From Oscillospiraceae bacterium (GTDB lineage Bacteria > Bacillota > Clostridia > Lachnospirales > Lachnospiraceae), in NCBI GenBank assembly GCA_021771715.1, contig JAETOO010000019.1:1-64000 (forward strand): a stretch of 64,000 nt of DNA. The letters run 5' to 3'. The notes under the pieces are model-generated. The model had not been told where the DNA came from. It did no database searches and worked only from the letters and a program-made list of their open reading frames with translations. Positions within the stretch are counted from its first letter, which is position 1. Each line of letters starts with the position of its first letter. Below, one piece after another: positions 50,900 to 60,205 of the stretch. The position numbers and the translations under genes are program-made.

Positions 50900-52162
50900 A
50901 TGTTATTGACAAAGAGCACGACGTTTATTATCGGACCGGTATCCAGTCTGCTTGGATACGTCATGAACGCGATCTTCTGGCTCGAGTCTCAGATCGGGCT
51001 TGAGAACATCGGTTTGTGTATTATCTTGTTTACAATTGTTATCTATGCACTGATGACGCCGCTCACGATCAAGCAGCAGAAGTTTTCGAAGCTGCAGGTG
51101 AGAATGAACCCTGAACTGCAGGCGATTCAGAAAAAGTATAAAGGGAAGAATCAGGATCAGGCGGCCATGATGAAGATGAATGAGGAGACGCAGGCCGTCT
51201 ACCAGAAGTACGGTGTTAACCCGATGGGGAGCTGTCTGCAGCTGATCATCCAGATGCCGATCCTGTTTGCGCTCTACCGCGTGATCTGGAATATCCCGGC
51301 GTACGTCACCAACGTGAAGAATGCGTTTCTGCCGCTGGCGCAGGCTCTGATGGATGCAACCGGCGCGCAGGAGTTTATGGCCGACCTTGCGGCAAAGAAC
51401 GCCGTCTCGTTCAAGGAGATGACGGAGCTGACGCTGATCGATGTGCTGTACAAGCTGAAGCCGGACAACTGGACGGCGCTCTCCGAGCAGTTCCCGGATC
51501 TGTCGTCGCTGATTATGAGCACGCAGAAGGACGTAGACAAGATGAACTACTTCCTCGGCCTGAATATCGCGGATTCCCCGTCCTCGATTTTCCAGTCGGC
51601 AATCGCCGCAGGCTCGGTGCTTCTGGTGATCGCGGCACTGCTGATCCCGGTGCTCTCCGCGGTGACGCAGTGGCTGAACACAAAGCTGATGCCGACGCAG
51701 GGCGATGACAATCAGAACGACAGCTCCAGCACAATGGCCTCGACGATGAAGACGATGAATGTCATGATGCCGCTGATGTCCGCAGTCTTCTGCTTCACGC
51801 TGCCGGTAGGTATGGGCATCTACTGGATCGCCGGCGCGGTGATCCGCAGCATTCAGCAGGTGGTGATCAACCGGCGCATCGACAAGATGGATATGGATGA
51901 GGTCATCAAGCAGAACATCGAGAAGATCAACAAAAAGCGTGCGAAGCAGGGACTTCCGCCTCAGAAGATCACGAACACCGCGAAGATCAACACAAAGACG
52001 ATCGAGCGTCCTGTGGAGGAGGTATCTGAGGAGGAGCGCAAGAAGAAGATTCAGAGCTCGACAGACTACTACAAGAGCACGGCGAAGGCAAAGCCGGGCA
52101 GCCTTGCATCCAAGGCGCAGATGGTGCAGCAGTACAATGAGAAGCACGCGAAGAAGAAGTAA
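50900..52162 (+). CDS. yidC: Membrane protein insertase YidC/SpoIIIJ
   Basis: This 420-aa insertase has a first membrane segment near residues 36-56 (GLCIILFTIVIYALMTPL), a cytoplasmic hairpin (KYKGKNQDQAAMMKMNEETQ) and further helices. These include the conserved GSCLQLIIQMPILFALYRVI and the C-terminal VMMPLMSAVFCFTLPVGMGI. There is a hydrophobic-groove Arg-type residue near ALYRV. A lysine-rich tail follows, as in other YidC proteins that bind ribosomes. No lipoprotein signal peptide is evident, unlike Bacillus SpoIIIJ. GAGGAATTTAAGG precedes the ATG. Confidence 0.95.
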   Translation: MLLTKSTTFIIGPVSSLLGYVMNAIFWLESQIGLENIGLCIILFTIVIYALMTPLTIKQQKFSKLQVRMNPELQAIQKKYKGKNQDQAAMMKMNEETQAVYQKYGVNPMGSCLQLIIQMPILFALYRVIWNIPAYVTNVKNAFLPLAQALMDATGAQEFMADLAAKNAVSFKEMTELTLIDVLYKLKPDNWTALSEQFPDLSSLIMSTQKDVDKMNYFLGLNIADSPSSIFQSAIAAGSVLLVIAALLIPVLSAVTQWLNTKLMPTQGDDNQNDSSSTMASTMKTMNVMMPLMSAVFCFTLPVGMGIYWIAGAVIRSIQQVVINRRIDKMDMDEVIKQNIEKINKKRAKQGLPPQKITNTAKINTKTIERPVEEVSEEERKKKIQSSTDYYKSTAKAKPGSLASKAQMVQQYNEKHAKKK

Positions 52163-52177
52163 GGGGGAGAGACGGTT

Positions 52178-53401
52178 ATGGATTCTATTCGGGTAACGGC
52201 AAAGACAGTCAGCGAGGCGATCATGGAGGCTGCGATCCAGCTTGGGACGAGCAGCGACAACATCGAGTACACCGTGGTGGACGAGGGTTCCAAGGGCTTT
52301 TTCGGAATCGGAGGCCGCAAGGCGGTGATCGAGGCGAAGAAGAAGTTCACCGATGAGGATTTGATGAAGGAAGTGTTCGGCGATCTGCAGGAGAAGCCGA
52401 AGCGGGAAGGCAGAAAGGAACAGCCCGCGCGAGAGCCGAGAAAAGAGGCGAAGCGGGAGCAGCCGGCGAAGGATCCGAAGAAGGAGATGAAGAGGGATCA
52501 GCCGGTGAAAAAGGAGTTCAGAAAGGAACAGCCGGCGAAGGAAGCGTCGGAGGCTGCTCCGGAGGAGAAGAGAGAGGCTGCCGCGAGCGTCTCTGCGAGA
52601 GAGCCGAAGAGGGAGCCCAGAAGAGAAGGCCGCAGGGAGGGCAGGAGAGAGAATCACCGCCCGGCCGGCGAGGAGCGCAGACCCCAGCGCCCGGCGCCGG
52701 GGATGGCGGCGGAGCCGAAGGAGACGCAGCCGGAAGAGGGACCGGAGAGAGTCGGAAAGTCGGAGACTGAGGCAGTCCTGCATGTAGAAGAGCTGCAGGC
52801 TGACAAAGAAGCGATGAAGGCCGGACAGGCGCAGAATGCGGAGCGCTCCGAGGAGACATCGCATGAGCCGAGGACTCCGCGTGTGCCTGCAGATCCGGAG
52901 GAGGCGAAGCGCCGTGCAGTCACGTTCCTCGAGGAGATGTTTCGCGTGATGGACATGAAGGTCGAGATCCGCGCGGAGTTTGAGGATGACACGCTGCTGG
53001 TGGACCTGACCGGGGACGAGATGGGCATCCTGATCGGCAAGAGAGGCCAGACACTCGACTCGCTGCAGTATCTGACCAGCCTGGTTGTGAACAAGGGCAA
53101 GGCGTCCTACGTCAGAGTCAAGCTCGACACGGAGGACTACCGGAGCCGCAGAAAGGCGACGCTGGAGAACCTGGCGAAGAACATCGCGTTTAAGGTGAAG
53201 AAGACGAGAAGGCCGGTATTCCTGGAGCCGATGAACCCGTACGAGAGACGGATCATCCACTCGGCGCTGCAGAATGACCCGTACGTGACGACACACTCTG
53301 AGGGCGAGGAGCCCAACCGGAAGGTCGTCGTGACCCCGCGCCGGAAGAACGAGCGGCCTGTGGGAGAGTTCAGGAGAGCGGAGTACCGGAAAGAGCAGTA
53401 A
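52178..53401 (+). CDS. jag: Jag/KhpB RNA-binding protein with long charged linker
   Basis: This 407-aa protein has Jag-N (about residues 1-55, DEGSKGFFGIGGRKAVIEAK), a long Glu/Lys/Arg/Pro-rich linker (about 60-240), a KH domain (GILIGKRGQTLDSLQYLTSL) and an R3H domain (NPYERRIIHSALQNDPYV). It partners KhpA in RNA binding and affects cell elongation and division in other Firmicutes. The linker contains repeated K-x-x-x-REQPAK-type units and is much longer than in Bacillus; its codons are biased to A/G-rich triplets. Downstream of yidC with 15 nt between. Confidence 0.93.
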   Translation: MDSIRVTAKTVSEAIMEAAIQLGTSSDNIEYTVVDEGSKGFFGIGGRKAVIEAKKKFTDEDLMKEVFGDLQEKPKREGRKEQPAREPRKEAKREQPAKDPKKEMKRDQPVKKEFRKEQPAKEASEAAPEEKREAAASVSAREPKREPRREGRREGRRENHRPAGEERRPQRPAPGMAAEPKETQPEEGPERVGKSETEAVLHVEELQADKEAMKAGQAQNAERSEETSHEPRTPRVPADPEEAKRRAVTFLEEMFRVMDMKVEIRAEFEDDTLLVDLTGDEMGILIGKRGQTLDSLQYLTSLVVNKGKASYVRVKLDTEDYRSRRKATLENLAKNIAFKVKKTRRPVFLEPMNPYERRIIHSALQNDPYVTTHSEGEEPNRKVVVTPRRKNERPVGEFRRAEYRKEQ

Positions 53402-53501
53402 AGAGAAGACAGAAAAGAAAAACCTTACAGACGGCGGATCGGCTGTTTTGCAGCCTGTGTCCGGGGATGTGCAGGATGGAAACAGTGTGATAGAAGGAGA
53501 G

Positions 53502-53538
53502 GACCAATGGCATGTCAGGGCGTGGCATTGGTCTTTTT
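53502..53538 (+). terminator. Terminator of the rpmH-jag operon
   Basis: GACCAATG (53502-53509) and CATTGGTC (53526-53533) pair, with partial extension (GCA/TGGC), followed by TTTTTC. Confidence 0.85.
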
Positions 53539-53599
53539 CTCATAATTGCTTATCGAAAAATCATGTGGAAATCGTTCAGGCTATGTTCTGGATGACACA

Positions 53600-53798
53600 G
53601 TTTAAAAAGTTTCGTGCAATCTGCTGCGTCTGCGTTTAAGGATTCGGCATAGTCTGCTGTGTCTGCGTTTAAAGATTCGGCATAGTCTGCTGTGTCTGCA
53701 TTTAAAGATTTGGCATAGTCTGCTGTGCCTGCGTTTAAAGATTCGGCATAGTCTGCTGCGTCTGCGTTTAAAGATTCGGCGTAGTCTGTTGCGTCTGT
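53600..53798 (+). repeat. 33-bp tandem array upstream of mnmE
   Basis: Five copies of a 33-bp unit (starts 53634, 53667, 53700, 53733, 53766; unit begins GTTTAAAGATTCGGCATAGT) and a degenerate sixth at about 53600. The unit is a multiple of three. On the plus strand one frame reads FKDSA-stop-SAVSA with an amber codon in each unit; on the minus strand it is open (RIFKRRHSRLC repeats) into the start of mnmE. I see no ribosome-binding site for either. The remaining spacer up to 53887 shows nothing else. Confidence 0.9.
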
Positions 53799-53887
53799 GT
53801 TTTTTGAGTTGGGCTTTCGAAATAAATAGATTCGAAAGAATGGTACAGGAAATTCTGATAGGCGATATTGACAGGAAGGAAATCAGG

Positions 53888-55276
53888 ATGTATATAGAGC
53901 AGGATACGATTGCGGCGATCTCTACGGCGGTCTCACAGTCGGGGATCGGGATCGTTCGGATCAGTGGGCCGGAGGCCGTGGAGATCGCCGACCGCGTGTA
54001 CCGGTCAAAGGGCGGCGCAAAAAAGCTGTGTGAGCAGCCGACGCACACGATCCATTACGGCTTCGTGGTGGATGGGGACGAGACGATCGACGAGGTGCTG
54101 GTCATGCTGATGCGCGCGCCAAGGAGTTTTACGGCGGAGGACACGGTGGAGATCAACTGCCACGGCGGCCCCTGCGCGATGCGGCGCGTGCTCGATGCGG
54201 TGCTGAAGCACGGCGCGCGCCCGGCCGGGCCGGGAGAGTTTACGAAGCGGGCGTTTCTGAACGGGCGGATCGATCTGTCCCGGGCGGAGGCTGTCATGGA
54301 CGTCATACAGGCCCAGAATGAGTATGCGCTGCAGTGTTCCGTGAGTCAGCTGCAGGGGAGCGTGTATGAGGCGATCAAGGGCCTTCGCGGGCGGATCCTG
54401 TACCAAACGGCGTTCATCGAGTCCGCGCTGGACGACCCGGAGCATATCAGTCTGGACGGGTATGCCGGGCAGCTCAAGGAAGAGGCGGAAGCGCTGCACG
54501 GCGATTTGCAGCGGCTGATCGCGTCCGCGGACAATGGCCGGCTGCTCAGAGAGGGGATAAGGACGGTGATCCTTGGCAGGCCGAACGCCGGAAAGTCGTC
54601 CCTGCTGAACGCGCTGGTGGGTGAGGAGCGCGCGATTGTGACCGAGATCGCGGGCACGACGCGGGATGTGCTCGAGGAGACGATTAACCTCGGCGGGATC
54701 ACGCTGAAGGTGATTGATACCGCCGGGATCCGCAGCACCGAGGACGTCGTGGAGCAGATCGGCGTCGCGCGCGCCCTGCAGAAGGCCAAGGAGGCCGATC
54801 TGCTCCTGTACGTGGCGGACGGCTCGTCGCTCCCGGACGAAAACGACAGAAGGATTCTCGGGCTGCTGGGCGGACGTCGGGCGATCCTGCTGCTGAATAA
54901 GTCGGATCTGGACTTGGTGGTGACGCCCGAACAGCTGCGGGAGCTGACCGGAAACCAGTACCCGGTCATCACCGTGTCCGCCAAGGAGCACACCGGTATG
55001 GATCAGCTCGTGGATACGCTGAAGGAGCTCTTTTATCAGGGAGAGCTCTCGTTTAACGACGAGGTGTGCATCACAAATGCGAGACAGAAGGCAGCCCTGA
55101 TCTCGGCGGACGAGAGCATCCGGCGGGTGCTCGAGAGCATCGTGCTGGGACTGCCGGAGGATTTCTACTCCATTGATCTGATGGGCGCGTATGAGGCCCT
55201 CGGGGAGATCACGGGAGAGGCGGTCGGAGAGGATCTGGTGAATGAGATCTTCGGGCGATTCTGCATGGGGAAGTGA
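53888..55276 (+). CDS. mnmE: tRNA modification GTPase MnmE (TrmE)
   Basis: This 462-aa protein works with MnmG to form the 5-(carboxymethyl)aminomethyl group on wobble U34 of tRNAs. It has an N-terminal folate-binding domain (DTIAAISTAVSQSGIGIVRI), a helical domain and an inserted GTPase. The GTPase motifs are P-loop GRPNAGKSSLLNAL, G2/G3 GTTRDVLEE and DTAGIRSTED, and G4 NKSD. It ends in the conserved C-terminal FCMGK with the catalytic Cys. The start at 53888 follows AGGAAGG; the frame is open 99 nt upstream into the repeat array. Confidence 0.96.
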   Translation: MYIEQDTIAAISTAVSQSGIGIVRISGPEAVEIADRVYRSKGGAKKLCEQPTHTIHYGFVVDGDETIDEVLVMLMRAPRSFTAEDTVEINCHGGPCAMRRVLDAVLKHGARPAGPGEFTKRAFLNGRIDLSRAEAVMDVIQAQNEYALQCSVSQLQGSVYEAIKGLRGRILYQTAFIESALDDPEHISLDGYAGQLKEEAEALHGDLQRLIASADNGRLLREGIRTVILGRPNAGKSSLLNALVGEERAIVTEIAGTTRDVLEETINLGGITLKVIDTAGIRSTEDVVEQIGVARALQKAKEADLLLYVADGSSLPDENDRRILGLLGGRRAILLLNKSDLDLVVTPEQLRELTGNQYPVITVSAKEHTGMDQLVDTLKELFYQGELSFNDEVCITNARQKAALISADESIRRVLESIVLGLPEDFYSIDLMGAYEALGEITGEAVGEDLVNEIFGRFCMGK

Positions 55277-55350
55277 GCAGAGTAGGAAAATAGAAGTGGT
55301 TTAGAACGTCAGTTAGATTATAGAAGCAGATAAGTGGCGATTGGAATTGT

Positions 55351-55604
55351 AAAATTTTTATTGATGTGATATTTGAGGGTAATGGAACGGTCACTTGGAG
55401 ATTGGGATCTGTGAGCGGAGTTGCGTGAGGGGAAAAGACAGGAAATGACAGAGTAGAAGTGTATGTGGATGTCGTTTAAAATTTTTATTGATGTGATATT
55501 TGAGGGTAGTAGAATAGTCACTGGGAAATCGGGATCTGTGAGCAGGTTTGTGTGAGGTGAGAGGCAGGAAATGAGCAGAGTGGAAGAGTATGTGGATGTC
55601 GTTG
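55351..55604 (+). repeat. Tandem duplication of the mnmG leader and first codons
   Basis: About 127 bp from 55351 (AAAATTTTTATTGATGTGAT) recurs at 55478 with about 85-90% identity by eye. The second copy runs into the real mnmG start at 55571. The first copy contains the matching ATG (55445) and codons, but reads ATG-ACA-GAG-TAG and stops. A still more decayed trace (GAGCAGAGTAGGAAAATAG, 55278 onward) directly follows mnmE. Confidence 0.85.
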
Positions 55605-57454
55605 TGGTCGGGGCGGGACATGCAGGGTGTGAGGCGGCTCTTGCGAGCGCGCGGCTCGGGCTGCGAACCGTCATGTTCACTGTCAGCGTGGACAGCATCG
55701 CCCTCATGCCGTGCAATCCGAATATCGGAGGCAGTTCAAAAGGGCATCTGGTGCGCGAGATTGATGCGCTGGGCGGTGAGATGGGAAAGAACATTGACCG
55801 GACCTTTATTCAGTCAAAGATGCTGAACCGGTCCAAGGGACCTGCCGTGCATTCCCTGCGCGCGCAGGCCGATAAATCGGATTACTCGCGGAGCATGCGC
55901 CGGGTGCTGGAGAGAACGGAACATCTCATGATCAAGCAGCAGGAGGTCACGGAGCTGATCGTGGAGGAGGGTGTGCTCACAGGAGTGAAGACGTACTCCG
56001 GGGCGGTCTATCACTGTCGCGCGGCTGTGCTCTGCACGGGGACGTACCTGAAGGCGCGCTGTATTTACGGTGAGGTGAGTGTCCATACCGGGCCAAATGG
56101 GCTGCAGGCGGCGAATTACCTGACCGAATCCCTCAAATCGAACGGCGTGTCCATGTACCGCTTCAAGACCGGGACGCCGGCGCGGATCGCAAAAAAGTCG
56201 ATTGATTTTTCCAAAATGGAGGAGCAAAAAGGTGATGAGCGGATCGTTCCGTTCTCCTTTACAACGGACCCGGAGACGGTACAGAAGGAACAGGTGTCAT
56301 GCTGGCTGACCTACACGAATGAGACGACGCATGAGATCATCCGCTCGAATCTCGACCGGTCGCCGCTGTTTTCCGGGATGATTGAGGGGACGGGGCCGCG
56401 CTATTGCCCGTCGATTGAGGACAAGGTCGTTAAATTTGCCGACAAGGACCGGCATCAGGTGTTTATCGAGCCGGAGGGAATCCACACGGATGAAATGTAT
56501 ATCGGAGGGATGTCGAGCTCTCTGCCCGAGGATGTACAGCTTGCGATGTATCGCTCTGTGCCGGGACTCGAGCACGCGGAGATTGTCAGAAATGCCTACG
56601 CGATCGAGTACGACTGCATTGATGCGCGTCAGCTGACACTCTCCCTGGAGTTTCGCTCCATAAAGGGACTGTTCAGTGCGGGGCAGTTCAACGGGAGCTC
56701 GGGCTACGAGGAGGCTGCCGCGCAGGGGCTGATTGCCGGAATCAACGCCGCCCAGAAGGTGCTCGGGCGGGAGCCGTTGATCCTCGACCGCTCGGAGGCG
56801 TACATCGGAGTGTTGATCGACGATCTGGTGACGAAGGAAAATCATGAGCCGTACCGGATGATGACCTCGCGCGCGGAGTACCGCTTGCTGCTTCGGCAGG
56901 ACAACGCAGATCTGAGGCTGACAAAAAAAGGATATGAGATCGGATTGATTGATGAAGATCGATATAAGAGACTCCTGTGGAAGGAACAGAAGATCAGGGA
57001 AGAATCTGACCGGGTCGAGCATACCCATATCGGGGCAAGCCCTGTCGTACAGGAGTGCCTCAGACGTCAGGGAAGTACACCGCTCAAGACGTCGGCGACG
57101 CTGGCGGAGCTTATCCGCAGGCCGGAGCTCTGCTATGGGATGCTCTCGGAGATTGATGAGGCGCGTCCGTCCTTGCCGGTAGAGATCGGAGAAGAGGTCA
57201 ACATCAACATCAAGTACGCAGGCTATCTGCAGCGCCAGCGAAAGCAGGTCGAGCAGTTCAAGAAGATGGAGCGCAAAAAGATCCCTGCAGATCTGGATTA
57301 CGATGCGGTCCCGAGCCTCCGCATTGAGGCGCGTCAGAAGCTGAAGCAGTACCAGCCCTCCTCCATCGGCCAGGCCTCCCGCATCGCCGGCGTATCCCCG
57401 GCAGATGTATCGGTGTTGCTCGTGTATCTGAGCAGCGGGATGCATAAGAAATAA
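55571..57454 (+). CDS. mnmG: tRNA uridine 5-carboxymethylaminomethyl modification enzyme MnmG (GidA)
   Basis: This 627-aa FAD enzyme partners MnmE. It has the dinucleotide-binding motif [21 protein letters not shown] (given in part: [10 protein letters not shown] near residue 15), the GidA signatures [15 protein letters not shown] and [16 protein letters not shown]. The C-terminal helical domain ([39 protein letters not shown]) binds MnmE. AGGCAGGAA precedes the ATG. Its start region has a broken duplicate just upstream. Confidence 0.97.
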   Translation: MSRVEEYVDVVVVGAGHAGCEAALASARLGLRTVMFTVSVDSIALMPCNPNIGGSSKGHLVREIDALGGEMGKNIDRTFIQSKMLNRSKGPAVHSLRAQADKSDYSRSMRRVLERTEHLMIKQQEVTELIVEEGVLTGVKTYSGAVYHCRAAVLCTGTYLKARCIYGEVSVHTGPNGLQAANYLTESLKSNGVSMYRFKTGTPARIAKKSIDFSKMEEQKGDERIVPFSFTTDPETVQKEQVSCWLTYTNETTHEIIRSNLDRSPLFSGMIEGTGPRYCPSIEDKVVKFADKDRHQVFIEPEGIHTDEMYIGGMSSSLPEDVQLAMYRSVPGLEHAEIVRNAYAIEYDCIDARQLTLSLEFRSIKGLFSAGQFNGSSGYEEAAAQGLIAGINAAQKVLGREPLILDRSEAYIGVLIDDLVTKENHEPYRMMTSRAEYRLLLRQDNADLRLTKKGYEIGLIDEDRYKRLLWKEQKIREESDRVEHTHIGASPVVQECLRRQGSTPLKTSATLAELIRRPELCYGMLSEIDEARPSLPVEIGEEVNINIKYAGYLQRQRKQVEQFKKMERKKIPADLDYDAVPSLRIEARQKLKQYQPSSIGQASRIAGVSPADVSVLLVYLSSGMHKK

Positions 57455-57894
57455 ATGATGTCTGTATGATGAATCCTTTGGGGATGATGCGTAATAGATA
57501 TTGAAAAACAAATAATAGATGATGGATAGATGACGAATAAATAATATATGTATGATGGATAGATGATATTGAATAATATATGTATAATGTATTGATAATA
57601 TATAGATAATATATAGATAGTACATAGAAATTATACAGTATATAGCAGAGATTTCTAAAGTCTTGGAATTATGCGGAATAGGAATCATTTGGGAATGAAA
57701 AATAATATATTCTCAGTTTTAAAATGAAAATCGGAGAATGGTACAGTGTAAGGTAAAAAATCATTTTAAGTAAGAATGTGAGAAAACAGGACGATCTGAT
57801 CCATAAACATAAATAAGAAGAGATTGGATGAGAGATAGAGGATGAGGATTAGGATTAGGATTAGAGAGGTTCAGTGAGGGAGGCATGGAGAGAG
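57455..57894 (+). repeat. AT-rich degenerate repeat spacer between mnmG and rsmG
   Basis: About 440 bp without a credible gene. From about 57465 to 57640 it is low-complexity sequence with repeated GATGGATAGATGA, AATAATATATGTAT and ATATATAGAT units. At 57845-57866 GGATTA occurs three times in tandem. The middle (57641-57840) shows no recognisable feature. A minus-strand reading through the repeats is open by chance. Confidence 0.6.
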
Positions 57895-58680
57895 ATGAGG
57901 CATGACAGCTCAATTTTGACGGAGAACTGCCGTTCAATGGGAATTACTCTGACGAACGAGCAGCTGAGCCAGTTTATGGACTATTATGAATATCTGATTG
58001 AAAAGAACCAGGTCATGAATCTGACGGCGATCACGGAGTTTGAGGATGTTGTGCGGAAACATTTTGTGGATAGCCTTTCGATTGTGCGGGTCTGTGACAT
58101 GCAAAAATGCGATACATTGATTGACGTAGGAACCGGCGCAGGCTTTCCGGGAGTTCCTCTGAAAATCGCGTTTCCGCATCTGCGCGTCGTACTTCTTGAC
58201 TCTCTGAACAAGCGAGTACAGTTCCTAAATGAGTTAATCGATAAACTTCGATTAAATGAAATTTCGGCTGTTCACGGGCGCGCAGAAGACTATGGAAAAG
58301 AGAAGGAATACAGAGAGCAGTTCGACCTCTGCGTGTCGCGCGCGGTGGCGAATTTGTCCTCCCTTTCTGAGTATTGTCTTCCTTTTGTCAGGGTGAATGG
58401 TCAATTCATATCCTATAAATCGACAAATATCAATATGGAGATAGAGGACGCACAGACCGCGATCCGCCTCTTAGGCGGAAACGTGGTACAGACAGAGGAC
58501 TTTCAGCTACCGGAGAGTGATATCAGCCGGTCATTCTTAGTGATCCAAAAGGAACGCCCCACTCCCGCAAAATTCCCGCGCAAGGCAGGACTTCCCTCGA
58601 AGGAACCGCTCTCTGCCAGCACGCGGCCGAAGGTGAAGAAGGAGAGGAGAGTATCGCAACATGCGGCAAATCCACAATGA
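57895..58680 (+). CDS. rsmG: 16S rRNA (guanine-527-N7)-methyltransferase RsmG
   Basis: This 261-aa methyltransferase modifies G527 of 16S rRNA. It has the SAM-binding motif LIDVGTGAGFPGVPLKIAFP, NLTAITEFEDVVRKHFVDSL and the family's C-terminal SRAVANLSSLSEYCLPFV. A basic tail of about 35 residues (PRKAGLPSKEPLSASTRPKV) extends the usual length. The start is uncertain: ATG 57895 has GGAGAG very near, while a GTG at 57874 follows GAGAGG. Confidence 0.95.
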   Translation: MRHDSSILTENCRSMGITLTNEQLSQFMDYYEYLIEKNQVMNLTAITEFEDVVRKHFVDSLSIVRVCDMQKCDTLIDVGTGAGFPGVPLKIAFPHLRVVLLDSLNKRVQFLNELIDKLRLNEISAVHGRAEDYGKEKEYREQFDLCVSRAVANLSSLSEYCLPFVRVNGQFISYKSTNINMEIEDAQTAIRLLGGNVVQTEDFQLPESDISRSFLVIQKERPTPAKFPRKAGLPSKEPLSASTRPKVKKERRVSQHAANPQ

Positions 58681-58722
58681 CTGGTATCTGTGCGATTGAT
58701 CGTATACCAGCAGTGATAGAAG

Positions 58723-58771
58723 AAAAAAGATATCCACACAGGAATTGGTTTTGTGGATATCTTTTCTTTTT
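58723..58771 (+). terminator. Terminator after rsmG
   Basis: AAAAGATATCCACA and TGTGGATATCTTTT form a perfect 14-bp stem followed by CTTTTTTG. The arms contain the sequence TATCCACA, one base short of a DnaA box. A second hairpin CTGGTAT...ATACCAG (58681-58710) lies just upstream. Confidence 0.88.
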
Positions 58772-58841
58772 TGATTTTGACTTGTGGATAGTTTAAAAGT
58801 GCTGTACTTGCCTATACTGTAAAAGTTATTATTGGTGTAAA

Positions 58842-58935
58842 ATCCATTATGCTTTAAAGTCTATTATGCTTTAAAATTCATTATGCCTTAATATCCATTA
58901 TGCTTTAAAATCTATTTATGCTTTAAAATCTGTTT
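58842..58935 (+). repeat. Short AT-rich tandem array
   Basis: About five degenerate copies of an 18-19-bp unit (CATTATGCTTTAAAATC) lie in the 230-nt spacer between the rsmG terminator and a convergent hydrolase gene. Confidence 0.75.
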
Positions 58936-59010
58936 AAAAGAAGATACATGCGATCATTTAAATGTTTTATTCTTTAATTTTCAGCCGATTATTTTATCAA
59001 GGTGTGTCAT

Positions 59011-59958
59011 TTAAAAGTGATACATCAGCTCCAGCATCTCACCAAAGGACTCGGATTCCAGGTGTGGAAGCAGTTTTGCACCTTCGATTGGCTCGACGAT
59101 CAGGTTCGGATTCAGGTCGCGATAGCCCCGGATCAGCTCGTCGGCTCCTTTATTCTGCTCGCCTACCACGATCAGAATCCGATTCTGAGCCGATTTCAGC
59201 GCTTTAGAGATGTCGGCATACAGGTAATTGCTCTGCAGGCTTGCCAGCAGATACTTGCCGTTGCCGTTTCCTGCATGTGCTGCATCATAATATGCTTTTG
59301 TAATAGCAGGTTCCATGTGGAACGAATTGAAAAAGCATTTCTCGGTCAGGTAGTATTCTGTATTAGAGCGGTTTGTAAGTATATAGTAGAGCGTGCGGCC
59401 GATAACCGGGAGGTCGAATAACTTGATCAGAAGCTTTGAGCGGTCATCCGGAACCTTTTTCAGCGTGGAGACAGAGGTTGGGCTGACCAGCATGATATCG
59501 TCGAACAGATCGCTGTTCATCGCATTTGCCATCAGGACAAAGGATGCGGAGAGACCTGTCGCAGACACTCTTGTCTTCTGGCCGATGACTTCCTTGACAA
59601 AATCAGAGATCATCTGCACATAAAAATAGTTGGTGTAAGTGATACCTGGCTTCTCGGACTTTCCGCATCCGATCAGGTCTACACAGTAGACGCGATACTC
59701 ATCACTGAGTTCTTTCGCCATTTTCAGCCACTCAAAATCAGAAGACCACACATTCAAATCGTGGATTAACAGCAATGGCTGATGTCCCTTTTCACCGAAC
59801 ACGCGATAGTAGATATCTCCGTGCTTCCAGTGATAGTATTTCCCACCGGTTCTGGTGCTCGTATTAGCGATCGAGGTGGAGTCAATGACGCGATTAATGA
59901 CCTCGAGGATACCGATTGCGATTGCGGAAGTTTTCAGTAAAGACTTATTCTTTTTCAT
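59011..59958 (-). CDS. Alpha/beta-hydrolase fold protein
   Basis: This 315-aa protein has an N-terminal hydrophobic segment (about residues 9-26) that may anchor it. It also has the hydrolase core with oxyanion strand LLLIHDLNVWSSDF, VDLIGCGKSEKPG, a nucleophile elbow ATGLSASFVLM and a late ILIVVGEQNKGADEL region. The elbow is G-L-S-A-S, with Ser in place of the usual final Gly; a C-terminal His (LLPHLESES) completes a plausible triad. Substrate unknown. It is one of the few right-arm genes running against replication. Confidence 0.82.
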   Translation of the reverse strand: MKKNKSLLKTSAIAIGILEVINRVIDSTSIANTSTRTGGKYYHWKHGDIYYRVFGEKGHQPLLLIHDLNVWSSDFEWLKMAKELSDEYRVYCVDLIGCGKSEKPGITYTNYFYVQMISDFVKEVIGQKTRVSATGLSASFVLMANAMNSDLFDDIMLVSPTSVSTLKKVPDDRSKLLIKLFDLPVIGRTLYYILTNRSNTEYYLTEKCFFNSFHMEPAITKAYYDAAHAGNGNGKYLLASLQSNYLYADISKALKSAQNRILIVVGEQNKGADELIRGYRDLNPNLIVEPIEGAKLLPHLESESFGEMLELMYHF

Positions 59959-60020
59959 TTGATTCCATCCTTTCCCCTGTTAAACCGTAATTTTTCTATT
60001 GTTATGTTTTAAATGCCATG

Positions 60021-60205
60021 TTCTAAATATCATGCAAACTGGATGATTTACAGTTGCATTCTTAGATGCTGCGCAAGCTGAATGCTTTACAGTTGCACCT
60101 TTAAATGTCGCGCAAGCTGAATGCTTTACAGTTTGCCTTTAAATGCCGCGCAAGCTGAACGCTTTATAGTTGCACTATTAGATGCCGCGCAGGATAGCTG
60201 AACTA
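60021..60205 (+). repeat. 39-bp tandem array upstream of the par region
   Basis: About five copies with a 38-39-bp period (clear starts 60062, 60101, 60139, 60178; unit TTAAATGCCGCGCAAGCTGA plus ATGCTTTACAGTTGCAC). The remaining 60206-60492 is AT-rich with no feature seen. Confidence 0.85.

Noticed and set aside
50903..53296. 797-codon open frame on the minus strand opposite yidC and jag
   Set aside because: It spans two well-supported genes and their junction in antisense, and has an Arg/Leu-rich shadow composition.
53600..53798. CRISPR array
   Set aside because: The units are directly adjacent with no unique spacers, and no cas genes are present in the window.
53602..54048. 148-codon minus-strand ORF with Arg-rich 11-residue repeats
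   Set aside because: It is the reading of a 33-bp tandem array plus antisense mnmE, with no start signal.
55445..55456. Alternative mnmG start in the upstream duplicate
   Set aside because: The frame stops after three codons (TAG), so it cannot encode MnmG; recorded as a duplication relic.
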